Shown here in pieces: positions 13,953-21,814 of a stretch of DNA of 24,593 bases. The position numbers were made by a program, and so were the translations under genes. Under the pieces are notes generated by a model. It was not told the DNA's origin. It worked only from the letters and a program-made list of their open reading frames with translations, and did no database searches. Within the stretch, counting starts at the first letter, position 1. The number at the start of each line of letters is the position of its first letter. Source of the DNA: UBA4660 sp002405435 (GTDB lineage Bacteria; Bacteroidota; Bacteroidia; Flavobacteriales_D; Sanyastnellaceae); assembly GCA_036747335.1 (NCBI GenBank), contig DAIOCL010000039.1, positions 1 to 24,593 of the forward strand, given 5' to 3'.

Positions 13953-16889
13953 CTACTCCCCGACTTTTTTGATCTGGCCGGAACTTTTGGCGTCAGCGTC
14001 ACTGATCAGTTTGTCTCCCTTCTGGTTTGCGTCTGCCACCAGTTTGTCTCCCTGTGACCTTGCCGCATTCACCATGTTGTCTGATTTCTTGGTCGCTTCG
14101 GCGATGGCTTTGTTGTGGGCTTCATCTGCCTTTTTTCTGGCCTCATCAGCCAATTTCTTCTTGGCTACTTTCTCCAGCGGATTCTTCGCCGAGTTCTCCA
14201 TGTCCTGTGCCGCTTTATAGGCGTCATCCTTCAGTTTTTTCGCTGCCCCAGCGGCTTCTTTGTTGGCCTTGTCAGCGGCGGCCCTGGCCTCTGCTACCAG
14301 CTTGTCACGGGCGGCTTCTGCTTCTTTCACCAGCCTCTCCTTTTCCGCCCTGGCCTTTTCAAGGGCATCATCCTTGATTTCGGTCAGTTCCTCCACTGCC
14401 TTCTCCTTGGCCTGACCAATGAGCTCATCTTTCATATTGTTCACCATATCCTTGCCGAGATCCCCGTAGTTGGTGGAGATCTTCGGATCGGTAACGGTTC
14501 CGGTCACATGCAGTTTCACGGGAACCTTGTTACCGGTGCTGAGCTTTGTGCCCAACTTTTCGTTAGCCATAGCCAGCAGACTATTGGCCTGATTGACCGC
14601 CCCCTGAGGAAACTTGTCGAAGGGGATGTCCATGTCGACATGGTAATCGATCTCCTTCTTCAGGTTGGTCGTTCCGCTTATGGTTGCCGGAATGCCGTCG
14701 AGCTTTACCACAAATGGATCCACCTGCACAACACCATCTGTGATGCGGAAAGCCAATTTCACATCCTGTATTTGCTGGTTCTTCAATTTGTCGAGTCCGG
14801 TTATGTCTGCTATCTTAACCAGTGGCTTGTAATCGGTAACGGTCACCTGGGTCGTGTTGAGCGAGCCCTGGCCGTTGACGGACTCTTCTACCGGAGTCAT
14901 GTCGGGCTTCAGGTCGCTCGACAGGGTGAATTTTGAACTGAACTTGCCGTTACACGACTTGGCGATGGGGGCCAATTTTTCAATCGTATTAAACTGCCTG
15001 GCCGATTTGTTGATGTCCATATTTTGGATGTCGTAGGCAAAATCGACCTTCGGCCTGCTGATGTCCCGGGCGTTGTAGCTGCCGTTCATCGAAACATTGC
15101 CGTCAAGCACATTCATGCTGACGTTTCGCAGGAAAGCAATTTTGTCGCGCAGACCGATTCCGCCTTTCAGGTTGGTGATTTCGGTAGCACCGTAAATGAC
15201 TTTTTTGAAGTCGGCATTCATGGCGAAATCAATATTTCCTGGCAGTTCCACGGGCGCGAGGGCCGAGTCTGAGGCAGTTGCGTCCGTCTGTTCTGTGTCG
15301 TCTGCCGTTTCAGCCGGCTTAAATTCGTTGATGTCAAGCAACGCTGAAGTGACCGTAAAGTTTCCGCTCAGCAGGCTGTCACGGAGGGCATATTGCAGGT
15401 AGTTGTCGATACGGCCTGTTGCGGCGAGATCACTTTTTCCGATGCGGGCATCGAATGAAGCGAGGTTGAGGTATTGAGGAGTAAATTCAAATTTCGCCTG
15501 ATTGACATTCATGCCGTAGGGCAGCGAATCACTGCTAAACATGATATTCAGTATTTCAAGCACCCCAGCCGCGTAAAATTGTTCGTACTGCTCCGTTTCC
15601 ACCGCGCTCATTTTTCCTTTCAACTGCACATCGGCCTTTAATTGACCGTGCACCTCGCTTCCCGCTTCAAGCGGCACAAATTCCTTCGCCTTATCAAGAT
15701 CCAGGCTGGCCTTGCAGGAGAAGTCGATGTCGGGATCGCTCATGGGCGTGCGAAGTCTCAGCATCATATCCACCGGGTTCTGCGCCATTTCAAAATGAAA
15801 CGTCTCCACATCAATCTTCATCTTGTCGAGGTCATTGCCATCGGTGGCATCGATGGCGGCCTTCACCTGTATGTTGGATACACTGCCCGGTAAATCCGGG
15901 TACTGAAAATTCCCGTTTTCGACCAACAGGTTAACACCAAAACCAGGCATTTCGGTCTCCGACATTTTTCCTTTTACAAAACCGTTAAAGCCCACATTGC
16001 CGCTTGCCTTCACTCCGCTTACGTCGCTGGCGAAAGCGGCTGGCACCATAGAGAGCAATTGCCGGAAATCGGCTTCTTTCATGCCATAGGTCAAGTCCAT
16101 TTCATAGGAACCATCGGGGGGCATGGCGAACCAGCCGTTGGCCGTCAGCAGCAATTCATTCAATTTGAATTCATTTTCCTTGAATGAAATTTTCATGGTT
16201 TCTTCATTGGCCACTTCAAGGTCGGCCTTGATGGATGTCTTTACCCCATTGATATACGTAATACCATCATAGGCCGTTGTGACCTTGCCGGCAGTAGTCG
16301 TAGTGTTGAGCACAAAAAGTTTTTCACTAAAGTCTCCCGTTCCCCTGTGCTCCAGTCCTTCTATGGCAAGAAAATAGGGCAATGACTGGTCGTCGTATTT
16401 CACGCTGCCCTTTTCGACATAGTATTCCTTCAGAGAAATCCGGAAGGCCGCTGCCGGTGCCGCTGCCGCCGTATCTGCAACTGCCGCAGTATCGGCTTTC
16501 ATGATGTCCCAGTTGGCCAGGCCCTCGCGCGTTACCCGGATGTCAATCACCGGCGCTACCAGTCCGATTTTTTTTACCTTGATTTCATCGCCAAACAAAC
16601 TCATCAGGTCAATGACCACTTCGAGCGAACCGATGTCGGCCAGCATGACGCTGTCGAAGGGGGCAACGGAGTTTTGCACGGTGAATTTCTCGATGCTCAG
16701 ACGCGCATTCGGAAAATTGGAAATCAGGCTGATGCCAACGTCCTTGAAATCCACCCGGGCATTCAACTGCTCATTGGCAGCAGACTTGATGGCTTCGATG
16801 ATTTTCCCCTTGAAGAGGAACGGCAGGGTAACCAGCAATACCAGGAGCACGAGGAGGGTGATGCCGGTCCATTTGAAAAATTTCTTCAT
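13953..16889 (-). CDS. AsmA-like envelope protein with a long charged helical tail
   Basis: A 978-residue protein anchored by one N-terminal TM helix (about 8-26), with a long periplasmic AsmA-type beta-rich body. AsmA/YhdP/TamB relatives form hydrophobic grooves thought to carry phospholipids to the outer membrane. Family clues are the opening KKFFKWTG plus TM, ARVDFKDVGISLISNFPNARLSIE, repeated short strands, and the terminal AsmA block ending TGTVTDPKISTNYGD. The last ~159 residues (about 820-978) are Ala/Lys/Glu/Asp-rich helix (EKARAEKERLVKEAEAARD, then GDKLVADANQKGDKLISDAD), probably coiled coil. The start is 16889: 28 codons of upstream open frame lack any signal, whereas this Met leads straight into the TM helix. 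It lies downstream of aroC, with a probable promoter in between. Confidence 0.82.
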   Translation of the reverse strand: MKKFFKWTGITLLVLLVLLVTLPFLFKGKIIEAIKSAANEQLNARVDFKDVGISLISNFPNARLSIEKFTVQNSVAPFDSVMLADIGSLEVVIDLMSLFGDEIKVKKIGLVAPVIDIRVTREGLANWDIMKADTAAVADTAAAAPAAAFRISLKEYYVEKGSVKYDDQSLPYFLAIEGLEHRGTGDFSEKLFVLNTTTTAGKVTTAYDGITYINGVKTSIKADLEVANEETMKISFKENEFKLNELLLTANGWFAMPPDGSYEMDLTYGMKEADFRQLLSMVPAAFASDVSGVKASGNVGFNGFVKGKMSETEMPGFGVNLLVENGNFQYPDLPGSVSNIQVKAAIDATDGNDLDKMKIDVETFHFEMAQNPVDMMLRLRTPMSDPDIDFSCKASLDLDKAKEFVPLEAGSEVHGQLKADVQLKGKMSAVETEQYEQFYAAGVLEILNIMFSSDSLPYGMNVNQAKFEFTPQYLNLASFDARIGKSDLAATGRIDNYLQYALRDSLLSGNFTVTSALLDINEFKPAETADDTEQTDATASDSALAPVELPGNIDFAMNADFKKVIYGATEITNLKGGIGLRDKIAFLRNVSMNVLDGNVSMNGSYNARDISRPKVDFAYDIQNMDINKSARQFNTIEKLAPIAKSCNGKFSSKFTLSSDLKPDMTPVEESVNGQGSLNTTQVTVTDYKPLVKIADITGLDKLKNQQIQDVKLAFRITDGVVQVDPFVVKLDGIPATISGTTNLKKEIDYHVDMDIPFDKFPQGAVNQANSLLAMANEKLGTKLSTGNKVPVKLHVTGTVTDPKISTNYGDLGKDMVNNMKDELIGQAKEKAVEELTEIKDDALEKARAEKERLVKEAEAARDKLVAEARAAADKANKEAAGAAKKLKDDAYKAAQDMENSAKNPLEKVAKKKLADEARKKADEAHNKAIAEATKKSDNMVNAARSQGDKLVADANQKGDKLISDADAKSSGQIKKVGE

Positions 16890-16906
16890 AGTGCGTGTTT
16901 GGGGTT

Positions 16907-16914
16907 CAAAGAAA
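16907..16914 (-). promoter_or_regulatory. -7-like box TTTCTTTG of the asmA-like gene
   Basis: TTTCTTTG differs from TAnnTTTG at one base. A start near 16900 would give a leader of about 12 nt before the ATG at 16889. It sits one base from the palindrome at 16916-16931. Confidence 0.4.
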
Positions 16915-16915
16915 C

Positions 16916-16931
16916 GCATGGAAACCCATGC
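16916..16931. promoter_or_regulatory. Inverted repeat GCATGG-N4-CCATGC, possible operator
   Basis: Perfect 6-bp arms around AAAC lie directly upstream of the putative -7 box of the asmA-like gene, in the spacer where a repressor would block the polymerase. No T-tract follows, so it is not a terminator. The bound regulator is unknown. Confidence 0.35.
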
Positions 16932-17023
16932 CATTGCCTGCGCGTCAACAAGTTTCACGCCATAGGTTTCCACATTTGGCTTTTTTCACAAGACAGCTGA
17001 CCTGCGCTGCGGGCGTTCTGGCA

Positions 17024-18058
17024 TCAGTGGTCATTGGTCTTTGCCAGCAGGTAAAAATCAGCCAGCACCAGCGCCGCCATGGCCTCGACCACCGGCACCG
17101 CCCTGGGAATGACACAGGGGTCGTGCCGGCCGGTTATTTCCAGGGGGGCAGCGGATTCGCCTTCGACGGATGGCTGGGCGCGGCTGATGCTGCTGACCGG
17201 CTTGAAGGCAACGCGAAAAACAAGCGGGTCTCCGGTAGTAATTCCACCGGAAATACCATCCCGGAAATGGTTGGTTTCCGATCCGCGTTTGCCCGCATTG
17301 GCAAATCCGTCGATCATTTCAAATCCTTTGGAAGCCGGGATGGTGAGGAGTCCGTATGCGAGCCACGCCTGCAACTTTCCGTATATGGGCTCTCCGAGAC
17401 CGGGCGGTATGCCGCGGCACACGCACACGATGCTTCCGCCCAGGGAATCACCTGCTGCCCGCGCCGCTTCAATCAGACCCTGCATGCGCGCAGCCGTTGG
17501 AGCGTCTGGACAACGGACAGGACTGGCCTCAATAAGGTCGGGAGCCACCTGGTGCCATTCGCGGTTAAGGCTAATGTCTCCGATAGCCGCGGTATACGCA
17601 GTGACCTGTATGCCCGCGTTTCGCAGGAGCATGCTGGCTATGGCCCCTGCGGCTACCCTGACCGCTGTTTCCCGCGCACTGCTTCTGCCTCCGCCGCGGT
17701 GGTCTCTGATGCCGTATTTGTGCTGCCAGGCCTGGTCGGCATGCCCGGGGCGAAATACACCGGCAAGCGCATCATAGTCTTCACTTTTGGCGTCGTGATT
17801 TCTGATCAGCCATGCGATGGGTGTGCCAAGCGTTTTGCCCTGAAAAACACCCGAGAGCAACTCAAACCGATCGGGTTCGTTGCGCTGCGTTGTCAGCGCC
17901 GATTGCCCCGGACGGCGGCGGTCAAGAGCGCGCTGTACCGCAGGCGCGTCAAATGAGAGTCCGGCCGGAATACCGTCGAGCACGCCCCCGATAGCGGGGC
18001 CGTGTGATTCTCCAAAGGTGGTCAGTACCAGGCGATGCCCAAATGAATTAAACGCCAT
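17024..18058 (-). CDS. aroC: Chorismate synthase
   Basis: A 344-residue enzyme of the shikimate pathway that converts EPSP to chorismate using reduced FMN. Evidence: the N-terminal NSFGHRLVLTTFGESHGPAIGGV signature (GESHG at 16-20), RRRPGQS, the central GGGRSSARETAVRVAAGA block, SETNHFRDGISGGITTGDP, and GRHDPCVIPRAVPVVEAM near the C-terminus. The length is slightly below the usual 350-360. The start at 18058 is the Met directly before the conserved opening, one base after the stop of the upstream outer-membrane protein gene, so the two are almost certainly cotranscribed and translationally linked. The C-terminal tail (LLAKTNDH) is short. Confidence 0.96.
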   Translation of the reverse strand: MAFNSFGHRLVLTTFGESHGPAIGGVLDGIPAGLSFDAPAVQRALDRRRPGQSALTTQRNEPDRFELLSGVFQGKTLGTPIAWLIRNHDAKSEDYDALAGVFRPGHADQAWQHKYGIRDHRGGGRSSARETAVRVAAGAIASMLLRNAGIQVTAYTAAIGDISLNREWHQVAPDLIEASPVRCPDAPTAARMQGLIEAARAAGDSLGGSIVCVCRGIPPGLGEPIYGKLQAWLAYGLLTIPASKGFEMIDGFANAGKRGSETNHFRDGISGGITTGDPLVFRVAFKPVSSISRAQPSVEGESAAPLEITGRHDPCVIPRAVPVVEAMAALVLADFYLLAKTNDH

Positions 18059-18059
18059 A

Positions 18060-18857
18060 TCAGAATCTGAAGTGAGCAGTAAGTTCTATTACACGCAGCC
18101 TGAAATACAGGCTTGACGAATTCAGGGTTCCTCCGCCCTCAGGCACGAGAATTTTTTCTTCAAAGGTAGCCATGTAATAAAACTCAGGACTGAAGTGCGC
18201 CTGCAGTTCGACCACGTCACGGATAAATACCTTCCAACCAACCGTGAGTGCTGCGCCCACGAGCAGTGCGCGTGTTTGCACGCCGTACCGGGGTTCGACC
18301 ACCGGCGCCTCCCAGAGGAAAGGCACAATCTCAGGAACGGTATCTCGCCGGTAGGTATAGTGAGAACGCCTGTTTTCCGACTGGCGCATGCCCACCATCA
18401 GATCAACTCCGTACACCGGGGCTACTGCCATGTTGGGCCTCGACCATTCAAATCCCATCCGCGCGTTGGCAAAGACATCCTTGTCTGATTTGACAAAGAA
18501 GGTAACGGTCGAATCCTCCACCCTGATGACATGATCCAGTTCATTGTCATAGTCTTCATAGAGATCAGGAAAATCAACCACTGCCTGCAACCGCAGCCGC
18601 TTGTTGGGGGTTAGGTAGTGCTTGTACACCAGGCCCGCGCGGAAGGTGTAGGGATTTGCAGCCATCAGCACACTCGCAGGCGACGTGATGTAGAGTCCGA
18701 GGCTGTTTTTGCGTGCGGGAAGCGGTTCTTGTTCTTCGGGCGCAGCAACATACTGGGCACTGGCTGCACAAAGGCCCGCAAGCAGCGCAGTCAGCACTAG
18801 TAGGCACCGCGTATAACGCGTGTATCGTCCGGAGTCATTCAAGGTAAACTGCATCAT
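18060..18857 (-). CDS. Outer-membrane beta-barrel-like protein of unknown function
   Basis: About 265 residues, not assigned to a named family. After the chosen start (MMQF; 18857 or 18854) comes a signal peptide (CLLVLTALLAGLCAASAQ), then amphipathic beta strands with alternating aromatics (YTFRAGLVYKHYL, LRLQAVVDF, FYYMATF). The C-terminus is Phe (SLYFRLRVIELTAHFRF), the usual last residue of an outer-membrane barrel. An upstream extension to 19016 would lie inside the phosphoribosyltransferase gene and put about 50 residues before the signal peptide, so I reject it. The chosen start overlaps the upstream gene by about 20 bases, out of frame, and its stop is one base before aroC. That tight packing marks it as an operon member, though nothing in it suggests a shikimate role. 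Confidence 0.7.
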   Translation of the reverse strand: MMQFTLNDSGRYTRYTRCLLVLTALLAGLCAASAQYVAAPEEQEPLPARKNSLGLYITSPASVLMAANPYTFRAGLVYKHYLTPNKRLRLQAVVDFPDLYEDYDNELDHVIRVEDSTVTFFVKSDKDVFANARMGFEWSRPNMAVAPVYGVDLMVGMRQSENRRSHYTYRRDTVPEIVPFLWEAPVVEPRYGVQTRALLVGAALTVGWKVFIRDVVELQAHFSPEFYYMATFEEKILVPEGGGTLNSSSLYFRLRVIELTAHFRF

Positions 18858-19335
18858 GCCGGTTGCCCAGCTCGACGGAAATATGTTCTTTGAGGTTGGT
18901 GCTGAGTGTGAGTCCCACATAATCGGCATGAACAGGAAATTGCCGGTGAAACCTGTCGACGAGCGTGGCTGTAGCCAGTCGTTTGGGATTACCTTCCAGG
19001 AGATAGCGTACCGCATAGATGAGGGTGCGGCCGCTGTTGATTACATCATCAACCAGGATCACTGATTTATTGGCCACATCCCCCAATTGCCCTGACAGCC
19101 GCAGCGGACCGGTGAGCGGGTCGTCCTTATCCAGCGTTATAACCAGCCGTGTGACAGGAACCATTGGCTCGAGGCGGTCTGCAATGCGCATGGCCAGCTT
19201 TTCGCCTCTGCCGGCTACACCGACCACCACAAGTTCTTTTTCGCGGTAATTCTGCTCGAGAATTTCCGATGCAATGCGGATAATCTTGCGCTGGATCTGC
19301 TCTGTGGTAAGAATGAGGGTCTTTTCCTTCGGCAT
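18835..19335 (-). CDS. PyrR-like phosphoribosyltransferase family protein
   Basis: A 166-residue type I phosphoribosyltransferase. The PRPP-binding motif VILVDDVINSGRT lies at 92-104. A loop GVAGRGEKLA (39-48) and the flap-region TLDKDDPLTGP precede it. The later segment RFHRQFPVHADYVGLTLST resembles the PyrR family (R-x-x-P-x-x-ADYVG), so pyrimidine or purine salvage (uracil or hypoxanthine-type) is likely; which base is used cannot be decided. PyrR-type RNA attenuation is known from Firmicutes but there is no anti-antiterminator-like structure here. The start is the ATG at 19335, 4 nt after a CATCTTTG box. It follows the methyltransferase gene by 57 nt on the same strand and overlaps the next gene. 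Confidence 0.82.
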   Translation of the reverse strand: MPKEKTLILTTEQIQRKIIRIASEILEQNYREKELVVVGVAGRGEKLAMRIADRLEPMVPVTRLVITLDKDDPLTGPLRLSGQLGDVANKSVILVDDVINSGRTLIYAVRYLLEGNPKRLATATLVDRFHRQFPVHADYVGLTLSTNLKEHISVELGNRHDAVYLE

Positions 19336-19339
19336 GTGG

Positions 19340-19347
19340 CAAAGATG
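19340..19347 (-). promoter_or_regulatory. -7-like box CATCTTTG before the phosphoribosyltransferase gene
   Basis: The same octamer as at 928-935, again exactly 4 nt (CCAC) before the ATG, within the 57-nt gap after the methyltransferase gene. It suggests an internal promoter producing a leaderless mRNA. Confidence 0.45.
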
Positions 19348-19392
19348 GTGGATTTTCCGATTGAAAATACCGCGTGGGCGGCGCGAAAAAGG

Positions 19393-20817
19393 CTATTTCT
19401 CCCAACAGCCGATGGCTTCAATGTGCGCCGTATGAGGAAACTGATCAACCAGGCTCAGTTTTTTGAGGCTATACCCGGCGTCGCGCAACGCAAGCGCATC
19501 GCGCGCCTGGGTGGCCGGATTGCACGACACATACACGATGCGCGGCGCTTCGAGTGCAATCACTTTCTGGAGGGTTTTCGGCGCGATACCCGCGCGCGGC
19601 GGATCGAGCACTACAGAGGCGATGCGTCCGCGAAAACCGGGATTTTCCTTAAGAAAAGCGCCCGCATCTGCGGCGATAAAACGAACATGGGGCAGTCCAT
19701 TCTGTTCGGCATTGACGCGAGCATCGGCAATAGCTGATTCTACGATATCGACACCCACCACTTCGCGCACACCTCCGCCTGCGAGCAATTGCGCGATAGT
19801 ACCGGTACCGCAAAAAAGGTCGAGAACAACCCCGTCTTCAGGCTGTGGTGCTGCCTTTACATATTCGATGGTTTTGGCGTATAGCAAAGCGGCGCAGGCC
19901 GGATTGGTCTGAAAAAAACTGGTCATGGATATACGGAAACGAAGTCCTGCCATTGTTTCTACGACATGGTCAGTACCGAACACGGTTGTTGAACTTCCGC
20001 TAAGCGGAACCGCTCTTTCGCCTTCATCGGTGTTGAGGGTATGGATGACACCGGCCAGGCGCGAACCGAGGTGCTGGTGAAGAAAGGCGGCAAACTGTGC
20101 CGGATCAAAACGGGGGTCTTCGTGGGTCACCAGGTTGACGAGCAATTTGTCTTCAGCCACACTTTTTCGCACCACGAGAAACCTAAAAAATCCCTTGCGC
20201 GAAGGGGCATGCCATGCCGGCAGACCGGTGTTTGCGCAGTACCTCCTGATTTCCGGCAATAGTTCTTCCCAGGCGCGGTCAAACAGGCCGCTGTCGCCCT
20301 CGAGGTTTTCTACCATCCACCAGGTGCCGCGCGCCTTGAAGCCGAGCGAAAACCTGTCGACATCCGAACCGGTTGTGGGATCAAACCCGATGGCTGAAAA
20401 GGAATACTCCATCTTGTTGCGGTAGTGCCACAGGGCGGGCGAAGGAATGTAGCCATCATATACCTTGTCAATCCAGGGCATTTCACCGATTCGCCTGTAC
20501 ACCTCCAGCGTGGTGCGCTCTTTCCACTCCTGCTGAAGGGCCGGCGGTACGGTCGCATAGGGTGCACCGGGAATGCGGTGGTAGGGAATCTCCACCTCCC
20601 GGGGCGATGGGGTAATGACCGCTTTGAGGTTACATTCGGCATACCGTTTTTTCACTTCGGTTACACGGGCAAGCACCCGCTGACCGGGAATGGCATTTTG
20701 GACAAACACAGAAAAGTTCCCCTCTGCGGTAGGAATCCGTGCGAGCCCGACACCACCAAAAGCCATGTCGATAATTTCCACATCGATTTCCTGTCCTTTT
20801 TTTACGGGTGCAGCCAT
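19393..20817 (-). CDS. RlmD/TrmA-type uracil-C5 RNA methyltransferase without Fe-S cysteines
   Basis: A 474-residue SAM-dependent m5U methyltransferase; relatives modify 23S rRNA (RlmC/RlmD) or tRNA U54 (TrmA). Residues 1-66 are a TRAM RNA-binding domain (AFGGVGLARI). The catalytic part has SFFQTN (300-305), the SAM motif LDLFCGTGT (332-340), DPPRAGI (405-411), the nucleophile Cys432 in VSCNPATQARD, and Glu467 in HIEAIG as the likely base. Where family members with a 4Fe-4S cluster carry CxxxxxCGGC, this protein reads IPYHRIPGAPY (77-87) with no Cys. The start is 20817: the Met directly before AAPVKKG has a TATCATTG box 4 nt upstream, whereas an earlier ATG at 20847 adds ten unrelated residues. 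The exact target base is therefore uncertain. Confidence 0.85.
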   Translation of the reverse strand: MAAPVKKGQEIDVEIIDMAFGGVGLARIPTAEGNFSVFVQNAIPGQRVLARVTEVKKRYAECNLKAVITPSPREVEIPYHRIPGAPYATVPPALQQEWKERTTLEVYRRIGEMPWIDKVYDGYIPSPALWHYRNKMEYSFSAIGFDPTTGSDVDRFSLGFKARGTWWMVENLEGDSGLFDRAWEELLPEIRRYCANTGLPAWHAPSRKGFFRFLVVRKSVAEDKLLVNLVTHEDPRFDPAQFAAFLHQHLGSRLAGVIHTLNTDEGERAVPLSGSSTTVFGTDHVVETMAGLRFRISMTSFFQTNPACAALLYAKTIEYVKAAPQPEDGVVLDLFCGTGTIAQLLAGGGVREVVGVDIVESAIADARVNAEQNGLPHVRFIAADAGAFLKENPGFRGRIASVVLDPPRAGIAPKTLQKVIALEAPRIVYVSCNPATQARDALALRDAGYSLKKLSLVDQFPHTAHIEAIGCWEK

Positions 20818-20821
20818 GGTG

Positions 20822-20829
20822 CAATGATA
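20822..20829 (-). promoter_or_regulatory. -7-like box TATCATTG before the methyltransferase gene
   Basis: One base off TAnnTTTG, followed by CACC and the ATG at 20817. It supports that start over the ATG at 20847, which lies upstream of the box. Confidence 0.4.
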
Positions 20830-20881
20830 GGCAGCAGTGCCCGGCACACGCCACAGCGCACCGGTAGCAGCGCCTGTGCCC

Positions 20882-21748
20882 TTACCTTATGGGCAAGCGG
20901 AGTTTGTCGCCCGGGAGCAGTACGTCTAAGCGGCTGTTTTTGAGCCCCAGGTGTCTGAAGTGGGTGCGGCATGAATCTGCAGGGTGAAAGACCAGTACCT
21001 GGCTTTCGCCTACCACGGTGGCCTCGCCTTTCTCCACCAGCAGTGCCGTCGATTCGTCAATGCCAATACCGGCCATACCCCTGTAGTCACAAAGGGCTGT
21101 CAGGAGACGGTTGTGTCTGCTGCGGATTACAAAATGCTGGTCGATGATGACCGAGTCGAGCAGTCCGAGGCCCTCGGCATAGATGGCATTGTCGGTCCAA
21201 ATTTTGTCGTAGGTAGCTTCGTAGGTTTCCGCGTGTTTCTCATCTCCGGTGATCATCACGCGGCTCATCATAGCCGCACCGGCGCTGGTTCCGGCCACGG
21301 TCGCCCCGTTGTAATAAGCTTCCCTGATGGCTTCATGGATGGGCGTGTTGCGCACAATATTCATAAATACGCTCTGATCGCCACCACAGATAAATATGAG
21401 GCGCGCCTTTTTCAGTGAGTCGAGCCGGACATGGTTGACATAGTCATCTTCGCCCAGGTTAAAGTTGAAACAGGGCACCACACTGATTGCCTCGATGCTT
21501 TCGGTAAACCACATGAAGGAACTGTCGGGCTCACTGCTGGCCATCGGCAGCACGGCCACATAGCCGTCTTCGAGCACACCGCTCGCCGAGAGCATAGCGA
21601 GGTTCAGCGAATCGCCTCTGTCGCCGCCACCAATAATAAAAAGTTTGCCTTTCGGGGTCTTTGCCGGTGCATCGGGCAGCGCATCTGAGCCCCTTGAGCA
21701 GGAAAGACAAAAGAGCACGACTAATGCGAGGAAAGTAACAGGTTTCAT
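20882..21748 (-). CDS. Cyanophycinase-like peptidase (family S51) lipoprotein
   Basis: A 288-residue exported serine hydrolase. The S51 family includes cyanophycinase (beta-Asp-Arg bonds) and dipeptidase E (Asp-X). Visible motifs: LFIIGGGDRGD (36-46), the FICGGDQ loop (119-125), the nucleophile Ser155 in GTSAGAAMM, DQHF (203-206) with R210, and GIGIDESTAL (227-236). All expected active-site segments are present, so it is likely active. The N-terminus (LALVVLFCLSCS) looks like a relaxed lipobox with Cys17, placing it in the envelope rather than the cytosol. Bacterial cyanophycinase homologs are often found without cyanophycin synthetase, and none is here, so the substrate may be another beta-aspartyl peptide. 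The start at 21748 is chosen over a TTG at 21760, which lies inside the -7 box. Confidence 0.85.
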   Translation of the reverse strand: MKPVTFLALVVLFCLSCSRGSDALPDAPAKTPKGKLFIIGGGDRGDSLNLAMLSASGVLEDGYVAVLPMASSEPDSSFMWFTESIEAISVVPCFNFNLGEDDYVNHVRLDSLKKARLIFICGGDQSVFMNIVRNTPIHEAIREAYYNGATVAGTSAGAAMMSRVMITGDEKHAETYEATYDKIWTDNAIYAEGLGLLDSVIIDQHFVIRSRHNRLLTALCDYRGMAGIGIDESTALLVEKGEATVVGESQVLVFHPADSCRTHFRHLGLKNSRLDVLLPGDKLRLPIR

Positions 21749-21757
21749 AAAGCGTGG

Positions 21758-21765
21758 CAAAAATA
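21758..21765 (-). promoter_or_regulatory. -7 element TATTTTTG before the S51 peptidase gene
   Basis: An exact TAnnTTTG, 9 nt before the ATG at 21748. A TTTG lies 25 nt further upstream (21791-21794), longer than the usual 19-21 nt spacer, so the -33 assignment is doubtful. Confidence 0.45.
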
Positions 21766-21814
21766 GCTACACCCTGAGCCTGACCGCACACAAAGCGGTG
21801 CGGGAAGAACAGCA

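Noticed and set aside
16890..16973. Upstream extension of the asmA-like gene to 16973
   Set aside because: The extra 28 residues precede the TM anchor, carry no signal, and would run over the putative promoter and palindrome.
21784..21803. Inverted repeat CCGCAC-N8-GTGCGG after lolA
   Set aside because: A 6-bp stem with no T-tract; it could be a weak terminator but the sequence alone does not support it.
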